Assembly (NCBI RefSeq): GCF_030718935.1
Contig: NZ_CP132194.1
Location: forward strand, 2,480,001 to 2,544,000
Reading direction: 5' to 3'
Length of the DNA: 64,000 nucleotides
DNA from: Psychrobacter sp. M13
Lineage (GTDB): Bacteria; Pseudomonadota; Gammaproteobacteria; Pseudomonadales; Moraxellaceae
The position numbers and the translations under genes are program-made. Below, piece by piece: positions 26,343-35,940 of the stretch; the first letter of the stretch is position 1; the number at the start of each line of letters is the position of its first letter. A model generated the notes under the pieces. It was not told the DNA's origin, ran no database searches, and saw only the letters and a program-made list of their open reading frames with translations.

Positions 26343-28643
26343 ATGTTGCTACAAGTTGCCCTACCTGTACCTCTTTATCGGGTATTTGACTATCACCCAT
26401 TAGCAGATAAGGCCATTTTACCTGCGGTTGGTAGCCGTGTAGAAGTGCCTTTTGGGCGACAAACCTTAATAGGTATTGTGATTGCGCATATAGCCGAAGC
26501 TAACAGCGATGTCCCTAGCAACAAGCTCAAGCCTATTATCCGCCAATTAGACGATGAGCCTATCCTCAACTCGCAGATGCTCAATTTGGCCTATTGGCTA
26601 GCGCGTTATTATCACTATCCACTTGGTGATGTCATCGCTGTTATGTTGCCAAGCTTGGTGCGCCAAGGCAAGCCACTGGACCTGCTGATTACTCACTGGC
26701 GCATTTTGCCCCATGTCGCTGATGGTGATTTCCGTGCTAATGCCATTAAGCAAAAGCAGCAGTTTGATATGCTCAAATTGCATGGCGAGCGCGGAGCTAG
26801 TGAAGAGGTATTATTATTAGAAGGTATGCAACGTTCATTCTTAAAGACACTAGAAGAAAAAGGTCTTATTGAGCGTTATATCGAGCCAAAAGCGGCTCCA
26901 AAAGCGGTGAGCCTTGCTAAGATGCCGCTGGATCTCAATGCTGAACAAGCCCAAGCGGTTGATGCCATTATTGCAGTACACAAGGCCGAAGAATATACTG
27001 GGTTTTTGCTCAATGGTATTACGGGTAGTGGCAAAACCGAAGTCTACCTGCAAGCGATGCAAGCGGTACTAGAAGCAGGCAAGCAAGTGCTTATTCTGGT
27101 GCCAGAGATTGGACTTACCCCGCAAACGCGAGCGCGTTTTGCCAGTCGTTTTGCCGCACAGATTGTCTTATTGCATTCAGGGATGAGTAATACTTATCGG
27201 ATGCAGGGCTGGCAGGATTGTCGAACAGGACACGCACAGATCATCATTGGTACGCGCTCAGCAGTGCTTTATCCTTTTGCTAATTTGGGGCTGATAGTGG
27301 TCGATGAAGCGCATGACGTCTCCTATAAGCAGCAAGATAGTTTGCGTTATCACGCTGCTGATGTGGCTTTGTATCGCGGCTTTCAAGAGAGTATTCCCGT
27401 GGTATTAGGTACGGCAACCCCTACCCTTGAGCATCTAAAGCTCATCGATGATGGCAAGCTTACTGAGTGTCAATTGCGTACACGTCCTGGCAATGCTGAA
27501 CTGGCTACTATGCAGCTGATTGACGCGCGACTGCAAAGCACACATCAACAAGCGCAAGATGATGGCGCGCGTTTTGACACAGGTCTGACTGACGTGCTCA
27601 TCGGTGCAATCAAGCAAACCTTAGAAGCTGGCGATCAAGTACTTATATTTCTCAATCGTCGTGGTTATGCACCCGTCCTACTTTGCGATGCTTGTGGTTG
27701 GCAAGCCGACTGTCCGCGCTGTGACGCGCATTTGACCGTGCATTACAATAATTCATCACAACAACATTCATCACAAAACAGTGCCTCACACAGTAGCGCT
27801 TATAACAGCAACTATCTAAAGTGTCATCACTGTGATTGGCAAGCTTATATTCCAACGAGCTGCCCTGATTGTGCTAGTCAAAACTTAGACGCTCGCGGTA
27901 TGGGCACTACTCGTCTTAGTGAGAACTTACACGCTATCTTTGCTAATCCACAAACCAGTAAAGAGCTGTATCCTATTATTCAAATTGACCGTGATACAAC
28001 GCGTCGTAAAGACAGCTGGGAAAATATTTATCAGCGGATCAATGAGGGCCGTCCTGCTATTCTAGTCGGTACGCAAATGGTCGCCAAAGGACATCATTTT
28101 CCTAATGTGACGCTGGTTTGCTTGCCTAACGCCGATAGAGGGTTTTTATCAGCAGATTTCCGCTCACCTGAACATACCGCGCAGTTAATGATTCAAGTGG
28201 CGGGTCGTGCAGGTCGCGGTGATAAAGCAGGACGAGTACTGATTCAGACCTTACAACCTGAGAACGAGCTATTATTAAAACTCGTCAAAGATGGCTATTT
28301 ATCCTTTGCCCGCCAGCTTCTAGCGGAGCGTAAAATAATGGGGTTGCCGCCTTATAGCCATGCTGCCTTGATTCGCTGCGAGGGTAAAACCTTAGCCGCC
28401 ACTACTCAAGCACTCAAAGACGCTATCGCCAATCTACCTGCTGGCCATAAACTAGCAGTACTAGGTCCTATTGACGCCCCGATGAGTAAAAAGAACAGTC
28501 GTTACCATGTGCAATTATTGCTGTTAGCCAAAGAGCGCCATCAGTTACACCGCGTATTGAGCATATGGTGGCAGCCAGTATTGGCTATGCCCAGTGTTAA
28601 ATACCTTAAGCTGACTTTGGATATCGACCCTGTCGGCTGGTAA
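26343..28643 (+). CDS. priA: Primosomal protein N' (replication restart helicase PriA)
   Basis: 3'-5' helicase that restarts collapsed forks. The 766-residue protein has the N-terminal fork-binding domain, LNGITGSGKTEVYL (Walker A), VVDEAHD (Walker B), LGTATPTLE, and RRGYAPVLLCDACG. Eight zinc-binding cysteines (CDAC, CPRC, CHHC, CPDC) are present, but a polar Ser/His/Asn-rich insert of about 22 residues separates the second and third CxxC pairs. MQVAGRAGRGDKAG-like motif VI is present. A monocistronic gene after the ridA terminator. Confidence 0.98.
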   Translation: MLLQVALPVPLYRVFDYHPLADKAILPAVGSRVEVPFGRQTLIGIVIAHIAEANSDVPSNKLKPIIRQLDDEPILNSQMLNLAYWLARYYHYPLGDVIAVMLPSLVRQGKPLDLLITHWRILPHVADGDFRANAIKQKQQFDMLKLHGERGASEEVLLLEGMQRSFLKTLEEKGLIERYIEPKAAPKAVSLAKMPLDLNAEQAQAVDAIIAVHKAEEYTGFLLNGITGSGKTEVYLQAMQAVLEAGKQVLILVPEIGLTPQTRARFASRFAAQIVLLHSGMSNTYRMQGWQDCRTGHAQIIIGTRSAVLYPFANLGLIVVDEAHDVSYKQQDSLRYHAADVALYRGFQESIPVVLGTATPTLEHLKLIDDGKLTECQLRTRPGNAELATMQLIDARLQSTHQQAQDDGARFDTGLTDVLIGAIKQTLEAGDQVLIFLNRRGYAPVLLCDACGWQADCPRCDAHLTVHYNNSSQQHSSQNSASHSSAYNSNYLKCHHCDWQAYIPTSCPDCASQNLDARGMGTTRLSENLHAIFANPQTSKELYPIIQIDRDTTRRKDSWENIYQRINEGRPAILVGTQMVAKGHHFPNVTLVCLPNADRGFLSADFRSPEHTAQLMIQVAGRAGRGDKAGRVLIQTLQPENELLLKLVKDGYLSFARQLLAERKIMGLPPYSHAALIRCEGKTLAATTQALKDAIANLPAGHKLAVLGPIDAPMSKKNSRYHVQLLLLAKERHQLHRVLSIWWQPVLAMPSVKYLKLTLDIDPVGW

Positions 28644-28776
28644 GCGCACTCTACTTAAACTATCTACACTATTGTTACGGCCTGATAACAGCGTCACTCC
28701 TTTAACTGTGCTAAATTCTTTAAAGTCGATAATCACCTAAGCAGCTCATTTAACGCTTATAAAAATAACTGTGGTA

Positions 28777-29970
28777 ATGATTCCAATGAATTCTCCTCAA
28801 GATAATGACAGCCGTGCAAATACTAGCCATGCAAACCACAATCATGCAGACGAAAACCATGCAAGTGACAACCATGCTGAGCATACTCATAATGAGGAGC
28901 ATAACCATGATAGCCACAACCATAACGACTCAACGCTAGCCGCTTCAACTTCAGCACAAAGCACTAAAGGCTATCAGCGCACTTTACTCATTAGCTTTGT
29001 TATTATTACTGGCTACATGTTTATTGAAGCTATCGGCGGCTGGCTGACGGGTAGCTTGGCTTTACTATCAGATGCAGGACACATGCTCAGCGACTCTATC
29101 GCACTTGGCGCTACGCTCATGGCGTTTAAAATAGGCGAAAAAGTAGCCACTCGGCAAAAGACTTTTGGCTATAAGCGTTTTGAGATTTTGGTAGCGGGCG
29201 TCAATGGTGCCACGTTAGTCATTATTGCAGTCATGATATTTTATGAGGCTATCAAACGTTTTAACTCGCCACCAGAGATTGCCACTCAAGGTATGCTTAT
29301 CATTGCCGTTATTGGTATGTTAGTGAATATACTAGTCGCTTGGCTGATGCATCGTGGCAATAGTGCTGGCGACGGTCATGATCATGATAATAGTCATGGC
29401 TCGGCTGCAAATGAGTCAAAAACCAAAGAACCGACTAATCTCAATATGCAAAGTGCGTATTTGCATGTATTAAGTGACTTGATGGGTTCAGTAGCCGCTA
29501 TTGTTGCCGCCTTATTAATGATGGGTTTTGGCTGGGTCTGGGCTGATGCAGCAGCTTCAGTGATTGTCGCTATTTTGATAATTGTCAGCGGTTATCGAGT
29601 AGTACGCGACTCGGTGCATATTCTAATGGAAGGTACGCCAAAAGGTATCTCGATTGAGATGGTCGAGGCGCAAATGGTGACTCATCCACAGGTGATCAAG
29701 ATTCATGACTTGCATGTTTGGAGCATTACTAGTGGTCTAAATGCGCTCTCGAGTCATGTAGTCGTCGATGGGGAGATGAACATTCATGAGGCTAGTCTAC
29801 TGATTAGCGAGCTTGAGCAGGGCTTACAGGAGTTGGGGATCAATCATGCCACCATTCAAATTGAAAGCCTATCGCACCCACAAACTCAAAGCCATAGCGA
29901 TGCCCTAATTTGTAATATCTCAGAGCGCCCGATGAATGATACAGGCGGTCATATAGGTCATTCGCATTGA
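28777..29970 (+). CDS. Cation diffusion facilitator (CzcD/ZitB-like) metal exporter
   Basis: Inner-membrane metal/proton antiporter of the CDF family, probably for zinc and related divalent ions. The N-terminal ~50 residues are a histidine-rich tail (HANHNHADENHASDNHAE...) suited to metal binding. Six helices follow, with the metal-site motif SDAGHMLSDSIALGA in helix 2 and HVLSDLMGS in helix 5; the interhelical loop carries HDHDNSHG. The C-terminal cytoplasmic domain has IHDLHVWSITSG and ends GHIGHSH. The frame opens at GTG 28771; I choose the ATG at 28777, though Shine-Dalgarno evidence is weak and the ATG at 28786 is also possible. Confidence 0.94.
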   Translation: MIPMNSPQDNDSRANTSHANHNHADENHASDNHAEHTHNEEHNHDSHNHNDSTLAASTSAQSTKGYQRTLLISFVIITGYMFIEAIGGWLTGSLALLSDAGHMLSDSIALGATLMAFKIGEKVATRQKTFGYKRFEILVAGVNGATLVIIAVMIFYEAIKRFNSPPEIATQGMLIIAVIGMLVNILVAWLMHRGNSAGDGHDHDNSHGSAANESKTKEPTNLNMQSAYLHVLSDLMGSVAAIVAALLMMGFGWVWADAAASVIVAILIIVSGYRVVRDSVHILMEGTPKGISIEMVEAQMVTHPQVIKIHDLHVWSITSGLNALSSHVVVDGEMNIHEASLLISELEQGLQELGINHATIQIESLSHPQTQSHSDALICNISERPMNDTGGHIGHSH

Positions 29971-30037
29971 TAATAGTTTAATAGACAACAGAAGATAATA
30001 TCTCTGCAAATTTAGGGCTTTATTTAAGAAGAGTAAA

Positions 30038-30607
30038 ATGATGACGCATTCTATAGATAGTAATAACAGTGTAGCCAGCGGACAAACTTTACTCCTATTT
30101 TTCCACGGTCTCGACTCAAGCGCTGAGACCAATAAGTTTACTTGTATTGAGCATCAGCTTAAATACTGCTTAACGGTCAATTACCGCCAAGGCTTCGAAA
30201 AGGCGCTAAAAGTGTATGATGAGTTAATCCAGCAGAAGATGCTTGAGTATCCACGGATAGTACTAGCAGGGCATTCGCTTGGGGGCTGGTTTGCCAATCA
30301 TTTTGCTCATAAATATAATCTGCGAATTTTGTTAATTGCACCCTGTATTAATCCTAACGTTGTATTATTCAACAGAGCGCCCGACGCTAATGACTTACCT
30401 TTTCTGACTAGCAATAAACAGCTAACCAAAGTCATGGTTGAAGTAAGTGATGAAATTTTGAGCGTTGAGACAGCAAAAAGAGTACTCGTTGACCTGCCTG
30501 CAAGCTGGGAGGTAGTCTACTTTACAGGTGGTCATCATCGTATAGCCCGGTCAAAACAAATTAATGAGTCTATTGATATTTTATGTGCTGATAATGGCTC
30601 ACTCTAA
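30038..30607 (+). CDS. YqiA/YcfP-like alpha/beta hydrolase
   Basis: A 189-residue protein with the small alpha/beta-hydrolase fold of the YqiA/UPF0227 group. LLLFFHGLDSSAETNK is the oxyanion-hole strand. VLAGHSLGGWFANHFA holds the nucleophile Ser. TGGHHRIARSK near the C-terminus provides the catalytic His. YqiA of E. coli is an esterase active on short acyl substrates. AAGAG precedes the ATG. It lies 67 bp downstream of the CDF exporter gene on the same strand. Confidence 0.85.
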   Translation: MMTHSIDSNNSVASGQTLLLFFHGLDSSAETNKFTCIEHQLKYCLTVNYRQGFEKALKVYDELIQQKMLEYPRIVLAGHSLGGWFANHFAHKYNLRILLIAPCINPNVVLFNRAPDANDLPFLTSNKQLTKVMVEVSDEILSVETAKRVLVDLPASWEVVYFTGGHHRIARSKQINESIDILCADNGSL

Positions 30608-30740
30608 TAAATTAAAATAACGTTAACTTATACCCTTGTGAGAGCCTATCAACAGAAATAACCACGTAAATTATTCCTCGTTACCCCTATAAATTATATA
30701 TACTTGTTCGATAGAATCCTTTATTTGACGATGTAGCCTT

Positions 30741-31451
30741 ATGTCTAGACGCTCAGCTCCTTTTGTCGCGCCTGATCTAACTGATCCGCTCGATCTTGAT
30801 TCAAAAGAGAGTAAAAAACACGCCAAGGTATTGCTGTCTACCCTACAAGAGGATATTGCTAGCTTTCGTGAGCAGCAGTTTCCGCCTGATATCCTACGAC
30901 AGATTCGCGATATGCCTATCTATGAGGGCAATCTAGCTGAGGTGCAGGCATACCAAGCGCGTTGGCAGAACCTGCTTGAACGCGCTATGGCTTTTTATCC
31001 AGCTGCCTACTTGCCCCCCGATCATCTACCCCTACCCGCCAGCCTTGAGATTCCGCAGTTTATCTTTAATGTCCAACGCTTGCATTTGACTAAAACTTTA
31101 GCCAAAGAGTCCAAGAGCTTTGGCTCAGTGACAGCTTTAACCGATAAATGCGGTGAATATAGCGTCCAAGAACTAGAGCGTATGGCAGCGGTATTCGAGA
31201 ATGATGATGAAGCCAGATTAGTGGCCCATCGCGAGTTTATCGATTTGCGAGCTTATATATTCTGCCGCGATGCTAAGGGCGAGATGCTAGAGCCTGAGCG
31301 CGTACGATTTTATCGCACAGGATTAATTGTTCATGCCCTACCCGATTTTAAGATCGTCGATAGTCGCCAAACGCCGCGCAAGCGCCGTAATGATGCTTAT
31401 AGCAATCCGATCGCAAATAATGATATTTGGAAAATTTACCAAAAAAAATAG
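30741..31451 (+). CDS. Conserved hypothetical protein
   Basis: A 236-residue cytoplasmic protein of mixed helical character, ending in a basic tail (RQTPRKRRNDAYSNPIANND). It has no signal peptide and no membrane helix, and no catalytic motif I can name. A single Cys is at about 175 (YIFCRDAKGE). It stands between the YqiA-like gene and the KefB-like antiporter, all on the plus strand, with 98 bp to the antiporter. Function unknown. Confidence 0.75.
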   Translation: MSRRSAPFVAPDLTDPLDLDSKESKKHAKVLLSTLQEDIASFREQQFPPDILRQIRDMPIYEGNLAEVQAYQARWQNLLERAMAFYPAAYLPPDHLPLPASLEIPQFIFNVQRLHLTKTLAKESKSFGSVTALTDKCGEYSVQELERMAAVFENDDEARLVAHREFIDLRAYIFCRDAKGEMLEPERVRFYRTGLIVHALPDFKIVDSRQTPRKRRNDAYSNPIANNDIWKIYQKK

Positions 31452-31549
31452 CTCAGATAGAAACCTTTAAACAAAAGCACTTAAATAAAATTTTATCGAA
31501 TCATCATTACGCTTTTAGCGTTTGCTTTATCGATTGCTAAGGATTGACT

Positions 31550-33439
31550 ATGTTCGCTGCCGCTGCCGCCGGCTCACCAAACTTAATGCTACAAGCGACT
31601 ATATTTTTGGGTGCAGCGCTGCTGTTCGTCCCACTGGGTAAGCGCTTCGGTATTGCCACCGTGCTAGGTTATTTGATTACGGGACTTATTCTAGGACCAA
31701 GTGCCCTTGATGTTGCAGGCGATGCGGAAAGTTTATTGCATTTTTCTGAATTTGGCGTGGTGATGCTACTGTTCATCATTGGTCTTGAGTTGCAACCTTC
31801 ACGGCTGTGGGCCTTGCGTCGCTCTATCTTTGTACTCGGCGGCTTACAGGTTGGGGTTACTGGCGCGATCTTAATGGCTATTTTGTATAAAGCTTTCTCC
31901 CTACATCTAGATACCGCCTTTATCGTCGGCTTTGGCTTAGCGCTCTCCTCTACTGCATTTGTCCTGCAAATTCTCACTGAAAAACAACAACTATCAAGCA
32001 CTCACGGCCGCGAAGCCTTTACTATTTTGCTGTTCCAAGATATTGCCGTTATTCCGCTACTTGCGGTTATTCCGTTTTTATCAGGGGTGCGCGAGCAAAG
32101 CTATGATCTGATTTATTTTGCTAAAGTCTTTGCCGTATTTGCAGGGCTTATTATTGCCAGTCGTTATATTGTTCGACCGTTTTTTAAGTTTGTGGCCTCA
32201 AGCGGTGCGACCGAGTTGTTGACTGCCGTTGCACTATTTATCGTTATGGGCGTGTCTATCTTGATGGGGCAGATCGGTCTATCGATGGCATTAGGCGCGT
32301 TTTTGACAGGGGTATTACTCGCGGACTCAGAATATCGTCACGAGTTAGAGGCAAGTATTGAACCCTTTAAGGGGCTGCTATTAGGGCTATTCTTTATGTC
32401 CGTTGGTATGCTGACTGATGTCAAACTCATTATCGCCCAGCCGCTGTTTATCATTGGCTGTGCGGTTGCCCTTATGCTGATTAAATTTGGGGTCATTGCT
32501 GCTATTGCCAAACTCTCTGGCAATCGCTGGCCGACTAGTATTCGTCTTGGGGTCACTTTAGCCCAAGGTGGTGAATTTGCCTTTGTATTATTTAGTGTAG
32601 CATCCGCTCAAAACGTCTTGCGACCTGAGCTGGCCAATATGCTCAACCTCATCGTGACTATTTCTATGGCGCTGACGCCAGTAGCATTTTTATTATTAGA
32701 AAAACTTGGCGAGCCATTTTTTGACAAGCGCAAGCCTAGCCGTGAATACGACACTATCCCCGACCATGAACATCCCGTCATTATTGCAGGGTTCGGGCGA
32801 GTTGGACAGATCATCGGGCGCGTACTACGTATGCATAATATCGAATTTACCGCTATTGAGCGCTCTGCCAATCGCGTTGATTTTGTGCGTAAATTTGGTA
32901 ATCAAGTCTACTATGGCGATCCAAAAAACCCTGAAATCTTGCGCGCCGCTGGTATTAATAAGGCACGTATTTTTATCATTGCAGTCGATGATTTGGAGCG
33001 CTCAATCACTACCGCGCAATATTTAAATCGTAATTATCCTGATCTAATCGTTCTAGCTCGGGCGCGTGATCGTCAGCATTATTACCGTCTACGTGAAGTT
33101 GGTGTGCGTCATATCTGGCGTGAGACTTATTTGTCTTCACTCGATATGTCACGTGAGTCGCTGCAATTATTAGGTATTTCACCTGAAAAAGCCCGCGAAA
33201 CTATTCAGACTTTCCGTGATTATGATGATGATCTGATTGAGCGTCAGCAAGCTATCTACGGTGATGAGGCCAGTATGATTGCCTCAGCACAATCGGCTAT
33301 GGCTGAGCTTGAGAGCTTATTTGACGAGGATATTGATAAATCACGCAAGTTAGATCTCAGCGAGTTTTATGAAGCGCTAAAGGGTCAAGCCATCCCTGTT
33401 GATGACAATGACAACGCAGCAACTGATCCTAAACCTTAA
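31550..33439 (+). CDS. KefB/KefC-type CPA2 cation:proton antiporter
   Basis: A 629-residue monovalent cation:proton antiporter-2 protein of the inner membrane. About twelve hydrophobic helices fill residues ~10-395, including LSSTAFVLQILTE and MGQIGLSMALGAFLTGVLLADSEY. A RCK/TrkA-N domain follows (PVIIAGFGRVGQIIGRVL, with the GxGxxG nucleotide fold), then an acidic C-terminal tail. Glutathione-adduct-gated potassium efflux is the known Kef role, but the actual ligand cannot be told here. The frame opens at TTG 31544; the ATG at 31550 has AAGGA 7 nt upstream and is preferred. Confidence 0.93.
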   Translation: MFAAAAAGSPNLMLQATIFLGAALLFVPLGKRFGIATVLGYLITGLILGPSALDVAGDAESLLHFSEFGVVMLLFIIGLELQPSRLWALRRSIFVLGGLQVGVTGAILMAILYKAFSLHLDTAFIVGFGLALSSTAFVLQILTEKQQLSSTHGREAFTILLFQDIAVIPLLAVIPFLSGVREQSYDLIYFAKVFAVFAGLIIASRYIVRPFFKFVASSGATELLTAVALFIVMGVSILMGQIGLSMALGAFLTGVLLADSEYRHELEASIEPFKGLLLGLFFMSVGMLTDVKLIIAQPLFIIGCAVALMLIKFGVIAAIAKLSGNRWPTSIRLGVTLAQGGEFAFVLFSVASAQNVLRPELANMLNLIVTISMALTPVAFLLLEKLGEPFFDKRKPSREYDTIPDHEHPVIIAGFGRVGQIIGRVLRMHNIEFTAIERSANRVDFVRKFGNQVYYGDPKNPEILRAAGINKARIFIIAVDDLERSITTAQYLNRNYPDLIVLARARDRQHYYRLREVGVRHIWRETYLSSLDMSRESLQLLGISPEKARETIQTFRDYDDDLIERQQAIYGDEASMIASAQSAMAELESLFDEDIDKSRKLDLSEFYEALKGQAIPVDDNDNAATDPKP

Positions 33440-33487
33440 AGCTATCACTTTAAATCTATAGTTTCAGATTATTTATAGCTTTAAGGT
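33433..33487. terminator. Long-looped hairpin overlapping the antiporter stop codon
   Basis: ACCTTAAAGCTAT (33433-33445) and ATAGCTTTAAGGT (33475-33487) form a perfect 13-bp stem with a 29-nt loop. The stop codon (33437-33439) lies in the left arm. T-rich sequence follows only loosely, so it may be a terminator or a transcript-stabilising structure. Confidence 0.5.
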
Positions 33488-33556
33488 ATTTATAAATTTA
33501 GATTATTTTTAGATTCAAAGTGCTGTTTACTGTTTTAATTTTATCATTGATACGCG

Positions 33557-34486
33557 TTAATTATCCGCACAGTAAGCAGGCGCTTGTTTATCATTGAGGG
33601 ATGTGGTGCAGTACCAGCTATTATCATCCATGTTATGATAAAAAATAAACTTTTGCTGATCAAGATAACGTATTGGAAACTTTACATTTTGAATGGTGGC
33701 GATAACCGCACAGTCTGAAGCTACGATACCATCAACTTGAGTCGCCATGCGTACTTGCACTTGTCTATTTTCAGTCGTTATCGGTAGCTGCGTAGGACAG
33801 CGATTCGTCTGCTCATAAAGTATCGCCACTTTGTTCTGCGCTGTTTTGCCACTATCATAAGCATCGAATACGACAGCATTCTCTTTGGGTTTAGCATAGA
33901 TAGGCAAGAACTGTACATTGATAACGACTAGCGAAAATATAAAAAAGCCAAACCCTAAAGCCAATCCAAATAAGCTCACCCCACCCTCTTTCTTGAGATG
34001 CGCCTTTTGTGCCGCTTCATCACGTGGATGATCCTCAATAGCATCAGCGATTTCGCGACGCGCCATACGATAGTAATAAGCATCCGTCCAGCGTGCTACC
34101 ATATACGACCAAAACACCCAAATAACGCCAGCGATACCCATGCGTACTAGCATCTGGTAAGCATCTGGAATCACCCACATAGCGGCAAATTCAAAGGTAA
34201 CTAAAACGATGGCGACATTTAGCTGAATAAATGACCAGCCAGCGACGCTATAAACAATAGCGTCCATATAACGCTTACGATACAGCAACCAAGGAAAGGT
34301 GATAAAAAATGCCGCCCAGTGCCACTTTGGTGATAAATAACCTTGTTTATCGAACTCTTCAAAGCGCTTGATATAATAGCTTTGCGTGCGATGACCGATA
34401 AACCATTGATCCAACTGTTTACGCCGAGCGGGCGTCAGTTTTTCTTGATAAAAAGGGGGCGGTGAATCAGTCTCGATAAATAACAT
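33557..34486 (-). CDS. DUF2628-like membrane protein with periplasmic C-terminal domain
   Basis: A 309-residue protein. A soluble N-terminal part (1-55) is followed by hydrophobic helices at about 56-75, 85-110, 118-140 and 170-197, then a C-terminal part of ~110 residues with cysteines (NRCPTQLPIT, SDCAVIAT, WYCTTSLN, APAYCADN) that could pair in the periplasm. The KWHWAAFFITFPWLLYRKRY segment is typical of DUF2628 proteins, whose role is unknown. Arrangement is divergent from trmB and convergent with the antiporter gene. No operon partner. Confidence 0.75.
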   Translation of the reverse strand: MLFIETDSPPPFYQEKLTPARRKQLDQWFIGHRTQSYYIKRFEEFDKQGYLSPKWHWAAFFITFPWLLYRKRYMDAIVYSVAGWSFIQLNVAIVLVTFEFAAMWVIPDAYQMLVRMGIAGVIWVFWSYMVARWTDAYYYRMARREIADAIEDHPRDEAAQKAHLKKEGGVSLFGLALGFGFFIFSLVVINVQFLPIYAKPKENAVVFDAYDSGKTAQNKVAILYEQTNRCPTQLPITTENRQVQVRMATQVDGIVASDCAVIATIQNVKFPIRYLDQQKFIFYHNMDDNSWYCTTSLNDKQAPAYCADN

Positions 34487-34583
34487 GGCGATAAGCTCTG
34501 TTTTATTTCTCTCTCAGTCAGCCTTCTATTGTATTACAACTCAGCGTCCGTTACCTCGCCGATAAGCAAAAGTGTGATAACCA

Positions 34584-34612
34584 TTCACACTAGAAACTAT
34601 TTCGCCTATAAT
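34584..34612 (+). promoter_or_regulatory. Sigma-70 promoter of trmB
   Basis: TTCACA (34584-34589) and a perfect TATAAT (34607-34612) are separated by 17 bp. Transcription would start near 34619, about 30 nt before the preferred trmB ATG at 34651. Confidence 0.75.
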
Positions 34613-34650
34613 AGATCTATCTTTTATTGCAACTAAGCGTTCTTAATTCT

Positions 34651-35511
34651 ATGAGTAACTCTTCTATTCCTGATAACTTTGATAACTCTGATCCCACTAA
34701 CTCTACTGACCTTGATAGCCTTAATGTTGGTACTTTGAGCAGTAATGTTACGGCTACTGATAATACTGTGGCTACTCAAGCTGACCCAACTGCTGTTAGT
34801 GATAAGCATATACGTATCGTTAACACCTTTATGAAACGTCGCACCCACATGAACAAAAACGCTGAGCAAGCCTTAACGGATCCAGAGTTTGCGCAGTATT
34901 TAGTTAATAATAGCTTCGGTGATGGTGACCTTGATGGTATTACCGATTTGCGTGTATTGTTTGCTGACACCCCGAATGGTAGCGCGGCACCGCTGACATT
35001 AGAGATTGGTTTTGGGCTTGGCGATTCACTGATTGAAATGGCAGCAGCTGAGCCGACACGTAACTTTGTTGGGGTGGAAGTCCATGAGCCAGGCATTGGC
35101 AAATGCGCTTACATGGCAGGCACGCAGAACCTAACTAATATCAGAATTATTAACGGTGATGCCATCCAACTGCTCAAGCAATTACCTGAAAACCATATCG
35201 ACCGTATTCAGCTATATTTTCCTGACCCTTGGCAAAAAAAGCGTCACTATAAGCGTCGTTTTGTCAGTCCTGAGCGTATGACAATAGTCACGCGCGCGCT
35301 CAAATCTGGCGGCTGGTTCCATACCGCAACCGATTGGGAGCATTATGCCTTTTGGATGGTCGAGGTATTAGATAATTTTGTAGGCTTGACCAATCAAGCA
35401 GGTACAGGTCAATTTACTGCTCGACCCGACTTTCGTCCGATGACTAAGTTTGAGCGTCGCGGTATAAACAGTGGTCATGGGGTTTGGGATCTGATTTATA
35501 CTAAAGATTAA
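34651..35511 (+). CDS. trmB: tRNA (guanine-N7-)-methyltransferase TrmB
   Basis: SAM-dependent enzyme that methylates G46 of tRNA variable loops. The Rossmann motif [15 protein letters not shown] binds [20 protein letters not shown] is the family signature. The C-terminus has [16 protein letters not shown]. The frame opens at a TTG at 34627, but the ATG at 34651 follows the TTCACA/TATAAT promoter at a suitable distance and is preferred (286 residues). A polar Ser/Asn/Thr-rich N-terminal tail of about 55 residues makes it longer than the usual ~240. A strong terminator follows. Confidence 0.95.
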   Translation: MSNSSIPDNFDNSDPTNSTDLDSLNVGTLSSNVTATDNTVATQADPTAVSDKHIRIVNTFMKRRTHMNKNAEQALTDPEFAQYLVNNSFGDGDLDGITDLRVLFADTPNGSAAPLTLEIGFGLGDSLIEMAAAEPTRNFVGVEVHEPGIGKCAYMAGTQNLTNIRIINGDAIQLLKQLPENHIDRIQLYFPDPWQKKRHYKRRFVSPERMTIVTRALKSGGWFHTATDWEHYAFWMVEVLDNFVGLTNQAGTGQFTARPDFRPMTKFERRGINSGHGVWDLIYTKD

Positions 35512-35557
35512 TCTAATATTATCAGAGCTTGAATTGAATGTTAAAGTGCAGTGAGTA

Positions 35558-35585
35558 AGCGACTATCTATATAGTCGCTTTTTTA
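35558..35585 (+). terminator. Terminator of trmB
   Basis: AGCGACTAT (35558-35566), loop CTAT and ATAGTCGCT (35571-35579), followed by six T residues. Confidence 0.95.
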
Positions 35586-35768
35586 TTTTTGTACAAAGCT
35601 AAGTTCTTGAGATAATATTTTTTATTCATATGACGTGAAACCTTGGCTATCTAGTCAGCTTTTTTAGCGAATAACCCATGCTAAAAGCTCCTGTCGTAGT
35701 AAAGCTACTGTTTTGCAAACTGCGCAAACATTGATAGTATAAGGCTTTGCTAAGTTCTCCCCAGAAGC

Positions 35769-35789
35769 TGTGGATAACCCTGTGGATAA
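35769..35789 (-). promoter_or_regulatory. Pair of perfect DnaA boxes
   Basis: TTATCCACA is found on the minus strand at 35769-35777 and again at 35781-35789, same orientation, 12 bp apart. This is the strongest DnaA-binding 9-mer known from E. coli oriC. A third related 9-mer (TTGTCCACA) is at 35989-35997 beyond the AT-rich tract. Confidence 0.6.
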
Positions 35790-35840
35790 CTCACTACTTG
35801 ACAACGACCTACGTTGATAGCCTAACGCTTTAGGTAAAAT

Positions 35841-35940
35841 TGGTCATTTTTTATACAATTTATTATTCCATAAAAATCAAATACTTACATATAAATTAAA
35901 TATAAATAATTTATTTTTAATTTATTTTAAAATAATTACT
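35841..35940. other. AT-rich tract flanked by DnaA-box-type sites
   Basis: About 100 bp of almost pure A/T sequence, with GC only at scattered positions. It lies between the DnaA-box pair and the third box, a layout like a duplex-unwinding element, though also compatible with an AT-rich promoter region. Confidence 0.5.
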
